From an uncultured Granulosicoccaceae bacterium (GTDB taxonomy: Bacteria > Pseudomonadota > Gammaproteobacteria > Granulosicoccales > Granulosicoccaceae): a stretch of 16,218 nucleotides of DNA. This document shows positions 1-7,235 of this stretch, piece by piece. Under the pieces are notes generated by a model. That model was not told the DNA's origin. It ran no database searches and worked only from the letters and a program-made list of their open reading frames with translations. The stretch covers positions 1 through 16,218 of the forward strand of contig CALFBL010000327.1 in assembly GCA_937951695.1 (NCBI GenBank). Reading direction: 5' to 3'. The position numbers and the translations under genes were made by a program. Every line of letters starts with the position of its first letter. The stretch's first letter is position 1.

Positions 1-108
1 AGCGATGTGCAAGAGGTTCACAGGAGCGTTGATGTCATCAACGTATTCCGCTTCGCCACTAACATGCAAGGCGGCACTGTCGTGCCGCAACGATTGACCA
101 GCGCTCAT
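1..108 (-). CDS. xdhB: Xanthine dehydrogenase molybdenum-binding subunit XdhB, N-terminal fragment (cut by window edge)
   Basis: Only the first 36 codons are inside the window; the gene continues beyond position 1. The visible peptide begins MSAGQSLRHDSAALHVSGEA and continues with a YVDDI segment. The V-S-G-x-A-x-Y-x-D-D-I pattern is the usual start of the large molybdopterin-binding subunit of bacterial xanthine dehydrogenase, where the first aldehyde-oxidase/xanthine-dehydrogenase domain begins. The family normally runs to roughly 750-800 residues. The ATG overlaps the TGA of xdhA in an ATGA arrangement (positions 108-105 on the minus strand), which indicates translational coupling and fits the equal amounts needed for the XdhA2B2 complex. 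This subunit would hold the Mo cofactor and oxidise hypoxanthine and xanthine in the cytoplasm. The identity rests on a short stretch plus its position, but both agree well. Confidence 0.9.
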   Translation of the reverse strand, partial: MSAGQSLRHDSAALHVSGEAEYVDDINAPVNLLHIA

Positions 109-1793
109 GACCCAATCCCTAATGAAATTTCTGTCGCCATCTCTGACGTAACATCGGATACATCCGTAAGCGTTCGCGACTCCTTCTGCTCAATAAAAAA
201 ACGCCTTAGCAAGCTACCAGCAACTCGTTGCCGATACGCCGCACTGGCCCTCGCATCATCAATGGGCTGAAAATCTGTCGCCAAGGCCTTCGCCGCACGG
301 GTAATCGCAGCGTCATCCAAAGCAGAGTGCATTAGTACAGCTTCCGCGGCGGCGGCCCGTTTTGGAATAGCTGCCATACCTCCATACGCCAGACGTACCG
401 AATTAATCGTGTTTGGATTAGAGGCCTCGTCAAGATTCATCCAGATAGCCGCACACACCGAACTGATGTCATCGTCCATACGCTTGCTGATCTTGTACAC
501 CCGCAGCACATCTCCGTCTTGTGGCAAAGATATGCGCACTGAATGAATCCATTCGTCATCCCGGCGTGCGGTTCTACGATAATCCAAGAAGTAGTCGGAC
601 AACGGCAATGTTCGAGTAACTAAGGCACCCGATTCTCCACGCAGAGAAACCAAGTCGATCTGCGCATCCAAGGCCAGCAACAACGGTGGCAGATCCCCAA
701 TGGGGGATGCGGTTCCCAGGTTGCCACCAATGGTGGCTTGCGAACGCACCTGCTCCGCTCCAAAACGTAGCAACATAGGAATGGCATCAGGGAAATCGAG
801 TGTCAGTGTTTCCACTAAGGTGGCGATCGATACACTGGCGCCGACGATAATTTCTGATGGCTTGTGTTCAATGGCGTTCAGCTCCTCTACATCCTTGATA
901 TGAATAATGGACGACCAAGCCATTAACTGCTGCGTGACCTCCAAGGCTTTGTCAGTCCCACCCGCGATCACGTCGGCATTCGGTAACCTTGACCACAAGC
1001 TCATCGCATCAACCAATGTTCTGGGCACATGAACACAATGTTCATAGCCAGATCCATCCCCGTGAGAGCCGTTCGAGGCTTCTGCGTAAATACGTCGCAG
1101 AATTCTCGCCGTATCAGCTTCCGCAACATCAAACGAATCAGTTAATCGCAACTCACCCTCACTCCCTAACCCAAACCGCCCCTGCAACAACTCCATAGCC
1201 GCGGCAATAATTGGCGTATACCCCGTACAACGACACAAATTTCCACCCAGGTATTGCTCGACTAACGCATGCTGCTGTACTGGGTCCTGCATAAGAGCCG
1301 GTGCGTTAGTATCGGCATTGACATCGGTATCGGTATCGGTATCGGTATCGGTATCGGTATCGGTATCGGCGTCAACACCATCATCCACATCAAACCGCTG
1401 ATGAAGCAACGCAAACAAGCTCATCACAAACCCCGGCGTACAAAACCCGCATTGCGAACCGTGATGCTTTACCAGCGCTGCTTGCACGGGGTGCAAATCG
1501 GTGGCGCTACCGATATGCTCAACGGTGATGAGCTGACGTCCTTGCAAGGCTCCCATCATTAAGATGCATGCATTGGCTGGAGTGTATTGCAGTGGCAAAC
1601 CGGTGGGGGTATCGCTGGCACTGACCAGTACCACCGTGCAAGCACCACAGTCGCCAGAGCCACAACCCTCTTTGGTGCCGGTGAGGTTCTGCTGCAAACG
1701 CAACCAGTCGAGCACGGTTAAATCGGCACTGACGCGGTTACCTGGCTTGGAATCGAGCTGAACCAGGGAATTGTTTAGTAAAAATTCAATCAT
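105..1793 (-). CDS. xdhA: Xanthine dehydrogenase small subunit XdhA (2x[2Fe-2S] and FAD)
   Basis: This is the electron-transfer subunit of xanthine dehydrogenase (hypoxanthine to xanthine to urate, normally with NAD+ as acceptor). The 562-residue protein has the expected order: a plant-ferredoxin-like [2Fe-2S] domain with Cys44, Cys49, Cys52 and Cys76; a helical [2Fe-2S] domain with Cys115, Cys118, Cys187 and Cys189 (motifs QCGFC and CRCTGY); and an FAD domain with AGGTD (277-281) and a QATIGGN motif (352-358), followed by the CO-dehydrogenase-type flavoprotein C-domain. Family proteins are usually about 450-500 residues. Much of the excess is an Asp/Thr-rich insertion at about 134-164, between Cys118 and Cys187, encoded by a hexanucleotide repeat. 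The ATG at 1793 lies 31 nt after the ade stop, with only a weak AGG upstream; its TGA overlaps the xdhB start. It is co-transcribed with ade and xdhB by spacing. Function is confident; whether the expanded linker is tolerated is not shown. Confidence 0.95.
   Translation of the reverse strand: MIEFLLNNSLVQLDSKPGNRVSADLTVLDWLRLQQNLTGTKEGCGSGDCGACTVVLVSASDTPTGLPLQYTPANACILMMGALQGRQLITVEHIGSATDLHPVQAALVKHHGSQCGFCTPGFVMSLFALLHQRFDVDDGVDADTDTDTDTDTDTDTDVNADTNAPALMQDPVQQHALVEQYLGGNLCRCTGYTPIIAAAMELLQGRFGLGSEGELRLTDSFDVAEADTARILRRIYAEASNGSHGDGSGYEHCVHVPRTLVDAMSLWSRLPNADVIAGGTDKALEVTQQLMAWSSIIHIKDVEELNAIEHKPSEIIVGASVSIATLVETLTLDFPDAIPMLLRFGAEQVRSQATIGGNLGTASPIGDLPPLLLALDAQIDLVSLRGESGALVTRTLPLSDYFLDYRRTARRDDEWIHSVRISLPQDGDVLRVYKISKRMDDDISSVCAAIWMNLDEASNPNTINSVRLAYGGMAAIPKRAAAAEAVLMHSALDDAAITRAAKALATDFQPIDDARASAAYRQRVAGSLLRRFFIEQKESRTLTDVSDVTSEMATEISLGIGS
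1311..1370. repeat. Hexanucleotide tandem repeat inside xdhA (Asp-Thr tract)
   Basis: On the plus strand, seven exact copies of ATCGGT run from 1323 to 1364 and are followed by ATCGGC (1365-1370). They are preceded by the degenerate units ATCGGC and ATTGAC (1311-1322). Read on the coding strand the unit is ACCGAT, giving alternating Thr and Asp. Because the unit is six bases, gain or loss of copies keeps the xdhA frame and only changes linker length. The flanking decayed units (encoding Asp-Ala, Asn-Ala, Asp-Val) suggest an older, longer array. The perfection of the core suggests recent slippage. Confidence 0.97.
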
Positions 1794-1824
1794 GGCCTAT
1801 CTTGTTGCTTGTCGAGGTGGGGTG

Positions 1825-3633
1825 TCAAACAACCAAAGATGTCGGTTTAAATGTGGTGACATCCACCAAGCCGATATCCGATATTCGCAGCTCTGGTATA
1901 ACCACCAGCGCTAACAACGAATGCTGCATATAGGCGTTGTTTAGTGTGCAGCCACAGTCTTGCATGGCGCTCACCAACTTTTGCGCTTTCTCAGCGACAA
2001 TTTCAGCGCGTTCGTTCGACATTAAACCGGCGATGGGCAATTCAACCAGAGCTTGCTCACCGGCTTCGGTAAAGAGCGTGACGCCACCACCGACTTCACC
2101 TAACCGGTTGGCGGCTTTCGCCATCAGCGCACGATCGGTACCAACGACAATCATGTGGTGGCAGTCGTGCGCGACGGTGGATGCCATAGCGCACGGTAGG
2201 TTGTAACCAAAACCGGACACAAAGCCGTTCACGACAGCACCGGTAGCGCGATGACGTTCTACCAGAGCAATTTGACAAACGTCGGCTGCCAAATCCATTT
2301 CCAACAGGCCGTCTTTAATGGGTACGTCATGAGTCAAGGCTTTGGTGGGCGCTTGATTCTCGATGACGCCGATGACGCGTACGGTTGCCGTTGTTGCATC
2401 GACAGGCACTTTGTGTTCGGCAGCTGTAATGCGGATATCATCTTCGCCAAGCGTCTTACCCATCTTTACGGTATTGATCGCAGACTCGGGATAGCTCGCT
2501 TCAGGAATATCGATTCCCAGCGCCCCGTTCTCAGCCACCACCTCCCCTCGGGCCAACACCATTTCAATGGGTAACGAGGGCAGATCGGAACTGATGATCA
2601 GATCCGCTCGGCGACCGGGCGCGACGGAACCCAGCTCGCGTTCCAGACCAAAGTGCTGTGCGGCATTCAAGCTCGCCATTTGTATGGCGGTGATCGGCGG
2701 CAGACCTTGTGCGATGGCATGGCGCACCACTCGGTTCATGTGCCCATCGTTAACCAGGGTGCCCGAATGGGAATCGTCGGTGCACAGGATAATGTTTCGG
2801 GGGTCCAGTCCGTGTTCGGTGACGGCTTTGATCTGCGGCGCTACGTCGTACCAAGCGGAACCCAGCCGCAACATGGCGCGCATACCTTGACGCACTCGTG
2901 CGATAACATCTTCAAGCCGGGTGCCTTCGTGATCATCGGCAGCCCCGCCTGCGGCGTAGCCGTGAAATGCCCGGCCGAGATCGGGCGATGCGTAATGGCC
3001 ACCCACGGTTTTGTTTTTATCCTGGGTAACCGCAATTTCGCCAAGCATGGTGTCATCGCCTGCGATCACGCCAGGGAAATTCATGACCTCGCCCAGCCCG
3101 ATGATATTGGACCATTCCATGGCCTCTGCCACATCCGCTACCCCGAGCGCGGCTCCGGCGTTTTCAAGCCCCGGCGCCGATGGCACACAGCTGGGCATCT
3201 GCACATAGACGTTAATGGGCATCTCCAGGGCTTCGTCGCGCATCAAGCGCACACCTGCCAGACCCAGAACGTTACCAATCTCGTGGGGGTCGATGAACAA
3301 GGAGGTGGTGCCGTGGGGGATGACGGCGCGTGTAAATTCCGTCACCGTCACCATTGCGCTCTCCACGTGTAGGTGGGCGTCGCATAATCCGGGCACCAGA
3401 TAGCGCTCTTTGGCCTCAATGACACGGGTAGTCCGATTGATAGTGTGACTGGCGTCAGGGCCCACGTAGGCAAATCGGCCGTGTTTGATGGCGATGTCGG
3501 TGGCGGGGATGACCTCGCTCGAATAGACGTTGACCCACTTTCCGCCGCGTATAACCGTGTCGGCAGGCTCGCGGCCCATGGCTACATCAACCAGTGATTT
3601 TGCGCATTCTGGCCAGCTGGGTACCTTTTTCAC
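1825..3633 (-). CDS. ade: Adenine deaminase
   Basis: Cytoplasmic metal-dependent amidohydrolase converting adenine to hypoxanthine and ammonia, which feeds the downstream xanthine dehydrogenase. Numbered from the GTG, the 602-residue protein shows the amidohydrolase metal motif HLHVES at about 87-92, followed by the family signatures DPHEIGN and GLGEVMNFPGV, a GGHYASP segment, the CTDDSHSGTLVNDGHMNRVV region carrying the conserved Asp, and a C-terminal adenine-deaminase domain with a TVAHDCHHMIVVGTD motif. The length agrees with the family (about 570-600). I chose the GTG at 3633-3631 because AGGAG lies seven bases upstream (3645-3641). An in-frame ATG at 3666 would add 11 unconserved-looking residues and has no comparable ribosome site. 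It is first in the operon ade-xdhA-xdhB and divergent from typA. Confidence 0.95.
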   Translation of the reverse strand: MKKVPSWPECAKSLVDVAMGREPADTVIRGGKWVNVYSSEVIPATDIAIKHGRFAYVGPDASHTINRTTRVIEAKERYLVPGLCDAHLHVESAMVTVTEFTRAVIPHGTTSLFIDPHEIGNVLGLAGVRLMRDEALEMPINVYVQMPSCVPSAPGLENAGAALGVADVAEAMEWSNIIGLGEVMNFPGVIAGDDTMLGEIAVTQDKNKTVGGHYASPDLGRAFHGYAAGGAADDHEGTRLEDVIARVRQGMRAMLRLGSAWYDVAPQIKAVTEHGLDPRNIILCTDDSHSGTLVNDGHMNRVVRHAIAQGLPPITAIQMASLNAAQHFGLERELGSVAPGRRADLIISSDLPSLPIEMVLARGEVVAENGALGIDIPEASYPESAINTVKMGKTLGEDDIRITAAEHKVPVDATTATVRVIGVIENQAPTKALTHDVPIKDGLLEMDLAADVCQIALVERHRATGAVVNGFVSGFGYNLPCAMASTVAHDCHHMIVVGTDRALMAKAANRLGEVGGGVTLFTEAGEQALVELPIAGLMSNERAEIVAEKAQKLVSAMQDCGCTLNNAYMQHSLLALVVIPELRISDIGLVDVTTFKPTSLVV

Positions 3634-3640
3634 GAATGAG

Positions 3641-3645
3641 CTCCT
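3641..3645 (-). promoter_or_regulatory. Ribosome binding site of ade that decides a GTG start
   Basis: On the minus strand AGGAG (3645-3641) is followed by seven bases and GTG (3633-3631), then AAA AAG. This is a near-ideal Shine-Dalgarno spacing. It argues against the upstream in-frame ATG at 3666, which would place this site inside the coding sequence. Confidence 0.8.
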
Positions 3646-3692
3646 ATATAAGTGAGGCAGCGCCACGGCAGTTAACCGGCCTACTGGCGGGA

Positions 3693-3722
3693 TTTATGCA
3701 GGATCTGACCACGAACCGTTAA
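3693..3722 (-). promoter_or_regulatory. Candidate promoter of the ade-xdhA-xdhB operon
   Basis: On the minus strand a TTAACG (-35-like, 3722-3717) is separated by 18 bases from CATAAA (-10-like, 3698-3693), which is preceded by TG in the extended -10 position. A transcript from here would have a leader of about 50 bases before the GTG at 3633. Each hexamer matches the sigma-70 consensus at only four of six positions, so this is a weak call. It is supported mainly by the need for a promoter in this divergent gap. Confidence 0.25.
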
Positions 3723-3732
3723 ATACCTCCGG

Positions 3733-3738
3733 TATACT
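3733..3738 (+). promoter_or_regulatory. Candidate -10 element of the typA promoter
   Basis: TATACT (3733-3738) matches the sigma-70 -10 consensus at five of six positions and lies about 60 bases before the typA GTG. No good -35 element is visible at 16-18 bases upstream; CTGACC at 3705-3710 is too far (22 bases). The element therefore rests on the -10 alone. Confidence 0.35.
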
Positions 3739-3798
3739 GGCGCGCTGTCCGCCTGCACCTCCTGCGCGCGCATCACCTAATAAACCGAACTTGCTGCC

Positions 3799-5625
3799 GT
3801 GATCCAGAAACTACGAAATATTGCCATCATAGCCCACGTTGACCATGGGAAAACCACCCTCGTCGACAAGCTGCTCCAGCAGTCCGGCACGCTCGACGCG
3901 CGCAAGGATACGACTGAGCGCTTGATGGATTCCAACGCGATCGAAAAGGAACGCGGCATCACGATCCTGTCGAAAAATACATCGATCAAATGGAACGACT
4001 ACCGCATCAACATCGTGGACACCCCAGGACACGCCGACTTCGGTGGTGAAGTGGAACGTGTTCTGAGCATGGTCGATTCGGTACTGCTGTTGGTGGATGC
4101 CGCTGAAGGGCCGATGCCGCAGACGCGCTTTGTTACCCAGAAAGCATTCGCCATGGGTTTTCGGCCAATTGTGGTTATCAACAAAATCGATCGCGAAGGT
4201 GCACGACCCGATTGGGCGCTGGACCAAACGTTCGAACTGTTTGACAACCTCGGTGCCACTGATGAGCAGCTGGATTTCCCGGTTATCTACGCATCGGCCA
4301 TCAATGGTTTTGCAGGCTTGGAACCCGGCGTTAGTGAAGGCGATATGCAGCCCTTGTTTCAAACCATCGTTGATGAAGTACCCGCGCCGGATGTCGACAC
4401 TGAAGGGCCTCTGCAAATGCAGATCTCCTCTCTGGACTACAACAGCTACGTGGGTGTTATCGGTATTGCCCGAATCAAACGTGGCCAGCTGACGCCCAAC
4501 CTGAACGTCAAAGTAGTTGACGTTGACGGCAAGGAGCGCAGTGCACGAATACTTCAAGTGCTCGGCTTTCACGGCCTGGAACGCATCGAGACTCAACTGG
4601 CAAATGCCGGGGACATCGTGTGCATTACTGGTATCGACAAGCTGCACATCTCCGACACCATATGTGACCCTCTGAACGTTGAGATCATGCCGCCTTTATC
4701 GGTGGATGAGCCCACCATCAGCATGATGTTCCAACCGAACTCGTCTCCGTTTGCCGGCAAGGAAGGCAAGTACGTCACCAGCCGCAACATCTGGGATCGA
4801 TTGCAAACTGAATTGCTACACAATGTGGCCCTTCGCGTTGAGCGAACCGAGCAAGGTGAGACGTTCAAAGTCTCAGGCCGAGGCGAACTTCACTTATCCA
4901 TCCTGATTGAAAACATGCGCCGCGAAAGCTTCGAACTGGGTGTAAGTCGTCCTGTGGTTATCACCCGAACCAACGAGGAAGGTGTATCCGAAGAGCCCTA
5001 TGAGCAGATCACCATTGATGTGGAAGAAAAGCATCAGGGTACGATCATGGAAAAAATGGGTGAGCGCCGTGGCGATCTGAAAGACATGGTCCCCGATGGT
5101 AAGGGACGAGTACGTCTTGACTACATCGCACCGGCTCGCGGCATGATCGGCTTCAGAACAGAATTTCTGACCTCTACCTCAGGCACGGGCCTCATCTACA
5201 GTGTGTTTGATCACTATGGCCCGAAGCTGAACCTGAATATTGGTCAGCGTCATAATGGCGTTATGATTTCGAACGGCACCGGCAAGGCAGCAGGTTTTGC
5301 TCTGTTCAACTTACAAGAACGCGGCCGCATGATCATTGATGCGAATGAAACCGTGTACGAAGGTCAGGTTATCGGCCTGCATTCACGCGATAACGACTTA
5401 ACGGTTAATGTCCTGAAAGGTAAGCAACTGACCAACGTTCGAGCTTCAGGAACGGACGAGAACATCGTCTTGACAACGCCGATGCGTTTAACGTTAGAGC
5501 AAGCGCTGGAATTCATTGATGACGATGAACTGGTGGAAGTCACGCCTGAATCGATTCGAGTGCGCAAGAAGCACTTAACCGAAAACGATCGAAAGCGGCA
5601 CTCACGAACCGCCAAAGCCAGCTAA
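3799..5625 (+). CDS. typA: Ribosome-associated translational GTPase TypA/BipA
   Basis: Elongation-factor-like GTPase of 608 residues that binds the 70S ribosome and is implicated in 50S assembly and stress or low-temperature adaptation in related bacteria. The N-terminus from Met1 to about residue 30 is nearly the canonical enterobacterial sequence, which supports the GTG start at 3799 although no clear Shine-Dalgarno site precedes it. Visible G motifs are AHVDHGKTT (12-20), RGITI (52-56), DTPGH (74-78), NKID (128-131) and SAING. EF-Tu domain 2-like, EF-G domain III/V-like and the TypA-specific C-terminal domain follow, and the length matches the family (about 600-615). It is transcribed alone, divergent from ade and convergent with zapE, with a 44-bp gap after its TAA. 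Confidence 0.98.
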   Translation: MIQKLRNIAIIAHVDHGKTTLVDKLLQQSGTLDARKDTTERLMDSNAIEKERGITILSKNTSIKWNDYRINIVDTPGHADFGGEVERVLSMVDSVLLLVDAAEGPMPQTRFVTQKAFAMGFRPIVVINKIDREGARPDWALDQTFELFDNLGATDEQLDFPVIYASAINGFAGLEPGVSEGDMQPLFQTIVDEVPAPDVDTEGPLQMQISSLDYNSYVGVIGIARIKRGQLTPNLNVKVVDVDGKERSARILQVLGFHGLERIETQLANAGDIVCITGIDKLHISDTICDPLNVEIMPPLSVDEPTISMMFQPNSSPFAGKEGKYVTSRNIWDRLQTELLHNVALRVERTEQGETFKVSGRGELHLSILIENMRRESFELGVSRPVVITRTNEEGVSEEPYEQITIDVEEKHQGTIMEKMGERRGDLKDMVPDGKGRVRLDYIAPARGMIGFRTEFLTSTSGTGLIYSVFDHYGPKLNLNIGQRHNGVMISNGTGKAAGFALFNLQERGRMIIDANETVYEGQVIGLHSRDNDLTVNVLKGKQLTNVRASGTDENIVLTTPMRLTLEQALEFIDDDELVEVTPESIRVRKKHLTENDRKRHSRTAKAS

Positions 5626-5669
5626 AGCTAGCTGATTCAAATCCAGCCCCCACCGCCCGCCCCGGGAAC

Positions 5670-6836
5670 TCATTCTCTGGGCTGGCTCGCCCTACGATCC
5701 AGACAAGCCAATGCCGCCCTATCGCTCAGATACTCGGTGCTTTGCATCTCGGTCAATCGACTCGCTGCCCGTTCAAATTCAAACGACAGGCGTTTTCCGG
5801 TGTACAACGCATCGGGAAGGGCCTCGGCTGACAGGATCACGTTGACGCTACGATCGTAGAATTCATCCACCAGATTGACAAAGCGTCGGGCCTGGTTATT
5901 GGTCGTCTCATCCATCACCGGTACGTTACTGATCAGGATGTTGCAATAGGTTGAGGCGATATCAATGTAGTCGTGCGTTGATCGCGCAGTCGCGCACAGC
6001 GCATCAAATTCAAACCACACCGTGTCCCCAGCTTGAGCCCGAATGGGTATGCCTCGCTGGTTGACCACCAACGTATCTGACGTAGAAGGCTTCCCAAACG
6101 CCAGCCGGTGAAAATGCGCATGCATGAGCTTTCCGATCTCGTTGTGATCACGCTGCGCATTCGGCACCAGATAAATCGCTTCAGTTTGCAACAACCGCAA
6201 CCGATAATCGGTGACCCCAACCATCTCCACGACTTCAGTGTGCGCTTTGATGCGTTCAATGGCCGGTAAAAACCGGGCTCGCTGCAAGCCGTCTCGATAC
6301 AGTTCATCTGGGGGTAAGTTACTGGTGGTAACGAGTGTGACGCCACGATCGAACAACTCTGAACACAAGCCACCGAGCAACATTGCATCGGTGATGTCGT
6401 TGACGTGGATCTCATCGAGTAACAGTAGTTTGGCGTCGCGCGCCCATTGATCAGCCACTTGTTGCAACGGGTTTTCCGTGTTGCCCAACGCCCGCAGGTC
6501 GCTGTGAATGCGCTGCATAAAACGATGGAAGTGCATGCGGTGTTTTTCCTGGATAGGCACCGCTTCAAAAAACATGTCACACAGATGCGTCTTGCCTCGC
6601 CCGACCCCGCCCCACAGGTACAGACCCTTAGGTCCGTGTAGAACCTTAGGCTTATCACTGTCACCACCAAACCAACGAGAGAACAGTGACGATGATGGCT
6701 TGTTGTCGGTTACGGGTTTAGCTGCGCCAAGTTCTGCACTTAACGCGTCCAACCGGTCAATGATGCTGGACTGCTCAGCGTCGGGGTTTAAGATACCGTC
6801 GTCGAGCTCTTGTTGGTATCGAGCTTTTGGCGTCAT
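5670..6836 (-). CDS. zapE: Cell division protein ZapE (AFG1-like P-loop ATPase)
   Basis: A 388-residue AFG1/ZapE family ATPase. In E. coli the family member acts on the FtsZ ring under stress; the mitochondrial relative Afg1/Lace1 is linked to protein quality control. Visible features are Walker A GGVGRGKT (76-83), Walker B LLLLDEIHV (137-145, where many family members have a DEFFV form), the family signature NDITDAMLLG (146-155), TSNLPP (171-176) and an arginine-rich RFLPAIERI segment (188-196). The start MTPKARYQQ resembles other ZapE starts, but no good ribosome site precedes it. The ATG is 24 nt after the stop of the PilZ gene on the same strand, so it is probably the last gene of a three-gene operon. 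Its 3' end faces typA. No membrane segment is evident. Confidence 0.93.
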   Translation of the reverse strand: MTPKARYQQELDDGILNPDAEQSSIIDRLDALSAELGAAKPVTDNKPSSSLFSRWFGGDSDKPKVLHGPKGLYLWGGVGRGKTHLCDMFFEAVPIQEKHRMHFHRFMQRIHSDLRALGNTENPLQQVADQWARDAKLLLLDEIHVNDITDAMLLGGLCSELFDRGVTLVTTSNLPPDELYRDGLQRARFLPAIERIKAHTEVVEMVGVTDYRLRLLQTEAIYLVPNAQRDHNEIGKLMHAHFHRLAFGKPSTSDTLVVNQRGIPIRAQAGDTVWFEFDALCATARSTHDYIDIASTYCNILISNVPVMDETTNNQARRFVNLVDEFYDRSVNVILSAEALPDALYTGKRLSFEFERAASRLTEMQSTEYLSDRAALACLDRRASQPRE

Positions 6837-6860
6837 TGGTTAACGCGCGGCGGCGAGACT

Positions 6861-7226
6861 TTAAGCCGAGTCACGTAACTGGCGAATCACCTGCTTTTGA
6901 CGGGCCAGCACGTAGCGGTGAATTTGATCGAGTTCATCGGGCGCAAGATCGACAAACAGACACACCACATCTCCATTGTCGAGCTCGGGCAACACGTCCA
7001 CATACCCTGATATACCCAACCGCGATGTGGGTAAATCAAGGCTAAACGGATACCGACGACCAAGCTTTAACTCATCCGTTACCGAGGTCAATGCACATTG
7101 TGCACTGATTTCCACAATCCGCGTCAGTGTCCCTTCAATCTGAAAGATAACCGGATCGTCTCTGTCGGGCACGACACGGTAAGCGGTTCTGCCCGAAGGC
7201 TTTGCAGCAACGTTAATTGCGTTCAT
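6861..7226 (-). CDS. Small single-domain PilZ protein (putative c-di-GMP receptor, partly degenerate site)
   Basis: A 121-residue protein that is essentially one PilZ beta-barrel. An RxxxR element is present (Arg13 and Arg17, in GRTAYR), followed by beta strands and a segment where the second PilZ motif D/N-x-S-x-x-G is expected. Here it reads E-I-S-A-Q-C (39-44), with Asp and Gly both replaced. The C-terminal pattern (VDLAPDELDQIHRYVLARQK, about 92-111) matches the helix that closes many PilZ domains. The family reads c-di-GMP and controls motility, pili or exopolysaccharide. Binding here is uncertain because of the altered second motif. The gene starts nine bases after the TAG of the MotA-like gene, with a GAGAAG ribosome-site-like stretch overlapping that stop, so translation of the two is probably coupled. 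zapE follows 24 nt later. Confidence 0.78.
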   Translation of the reverse strand: MNAINVAAKPSGRTAYRVVPDRDDPVIFQIEGTLTRIVEISAQCALTSVTDELKLGRRYPFSLDLPTSRLGISGYVDVLPELDNGDVVCLFVDLAPDELDQIHRYVLARQKQVIRQLRDSA

Positions 7227-7235
7227 GGTTCTTCT

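Noticed and set aside
1311..1370. Possible CRISPR array or phase-variable contingency locus
   Set aside because: The units are contiguous hexamers without spacers, so it is not a CRISPR array. A six-base unit cannot shift the frame, so on/off phase variation is not expected.
1269..1562. Plus-strand frame with an Ile-Gly repeat opposite xdhA
   Set aside because: It is the antisense reading of the hexanucleotide repeat. The minus-strand frame carries all the conserved XdhA cysteines and the FAD domain.
2653..3372. 239-codon plus-strand frame antisense to ade
   Set aside because: Its composition is that of a shadow frame (many His/Gly/Arg, no recognisable domain), and the opposite strand is a complete adenine deaminase.
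3811..4647. 278-codon minus-strand frame antisense to typA
   Set aside because: It lies wholly inside the GTPase domain of typA, whose motifs are unmistakable. No ribosome site or recognisable product.
5643..5685. CCAGCCC / GGGCTGG inverted repeat between typA and zapE as a terminator
   Set aside because: The arms are perfect but only seven bases long with a 29-base loop, one arm is inside the zapE coding end, and no T-tract follows.
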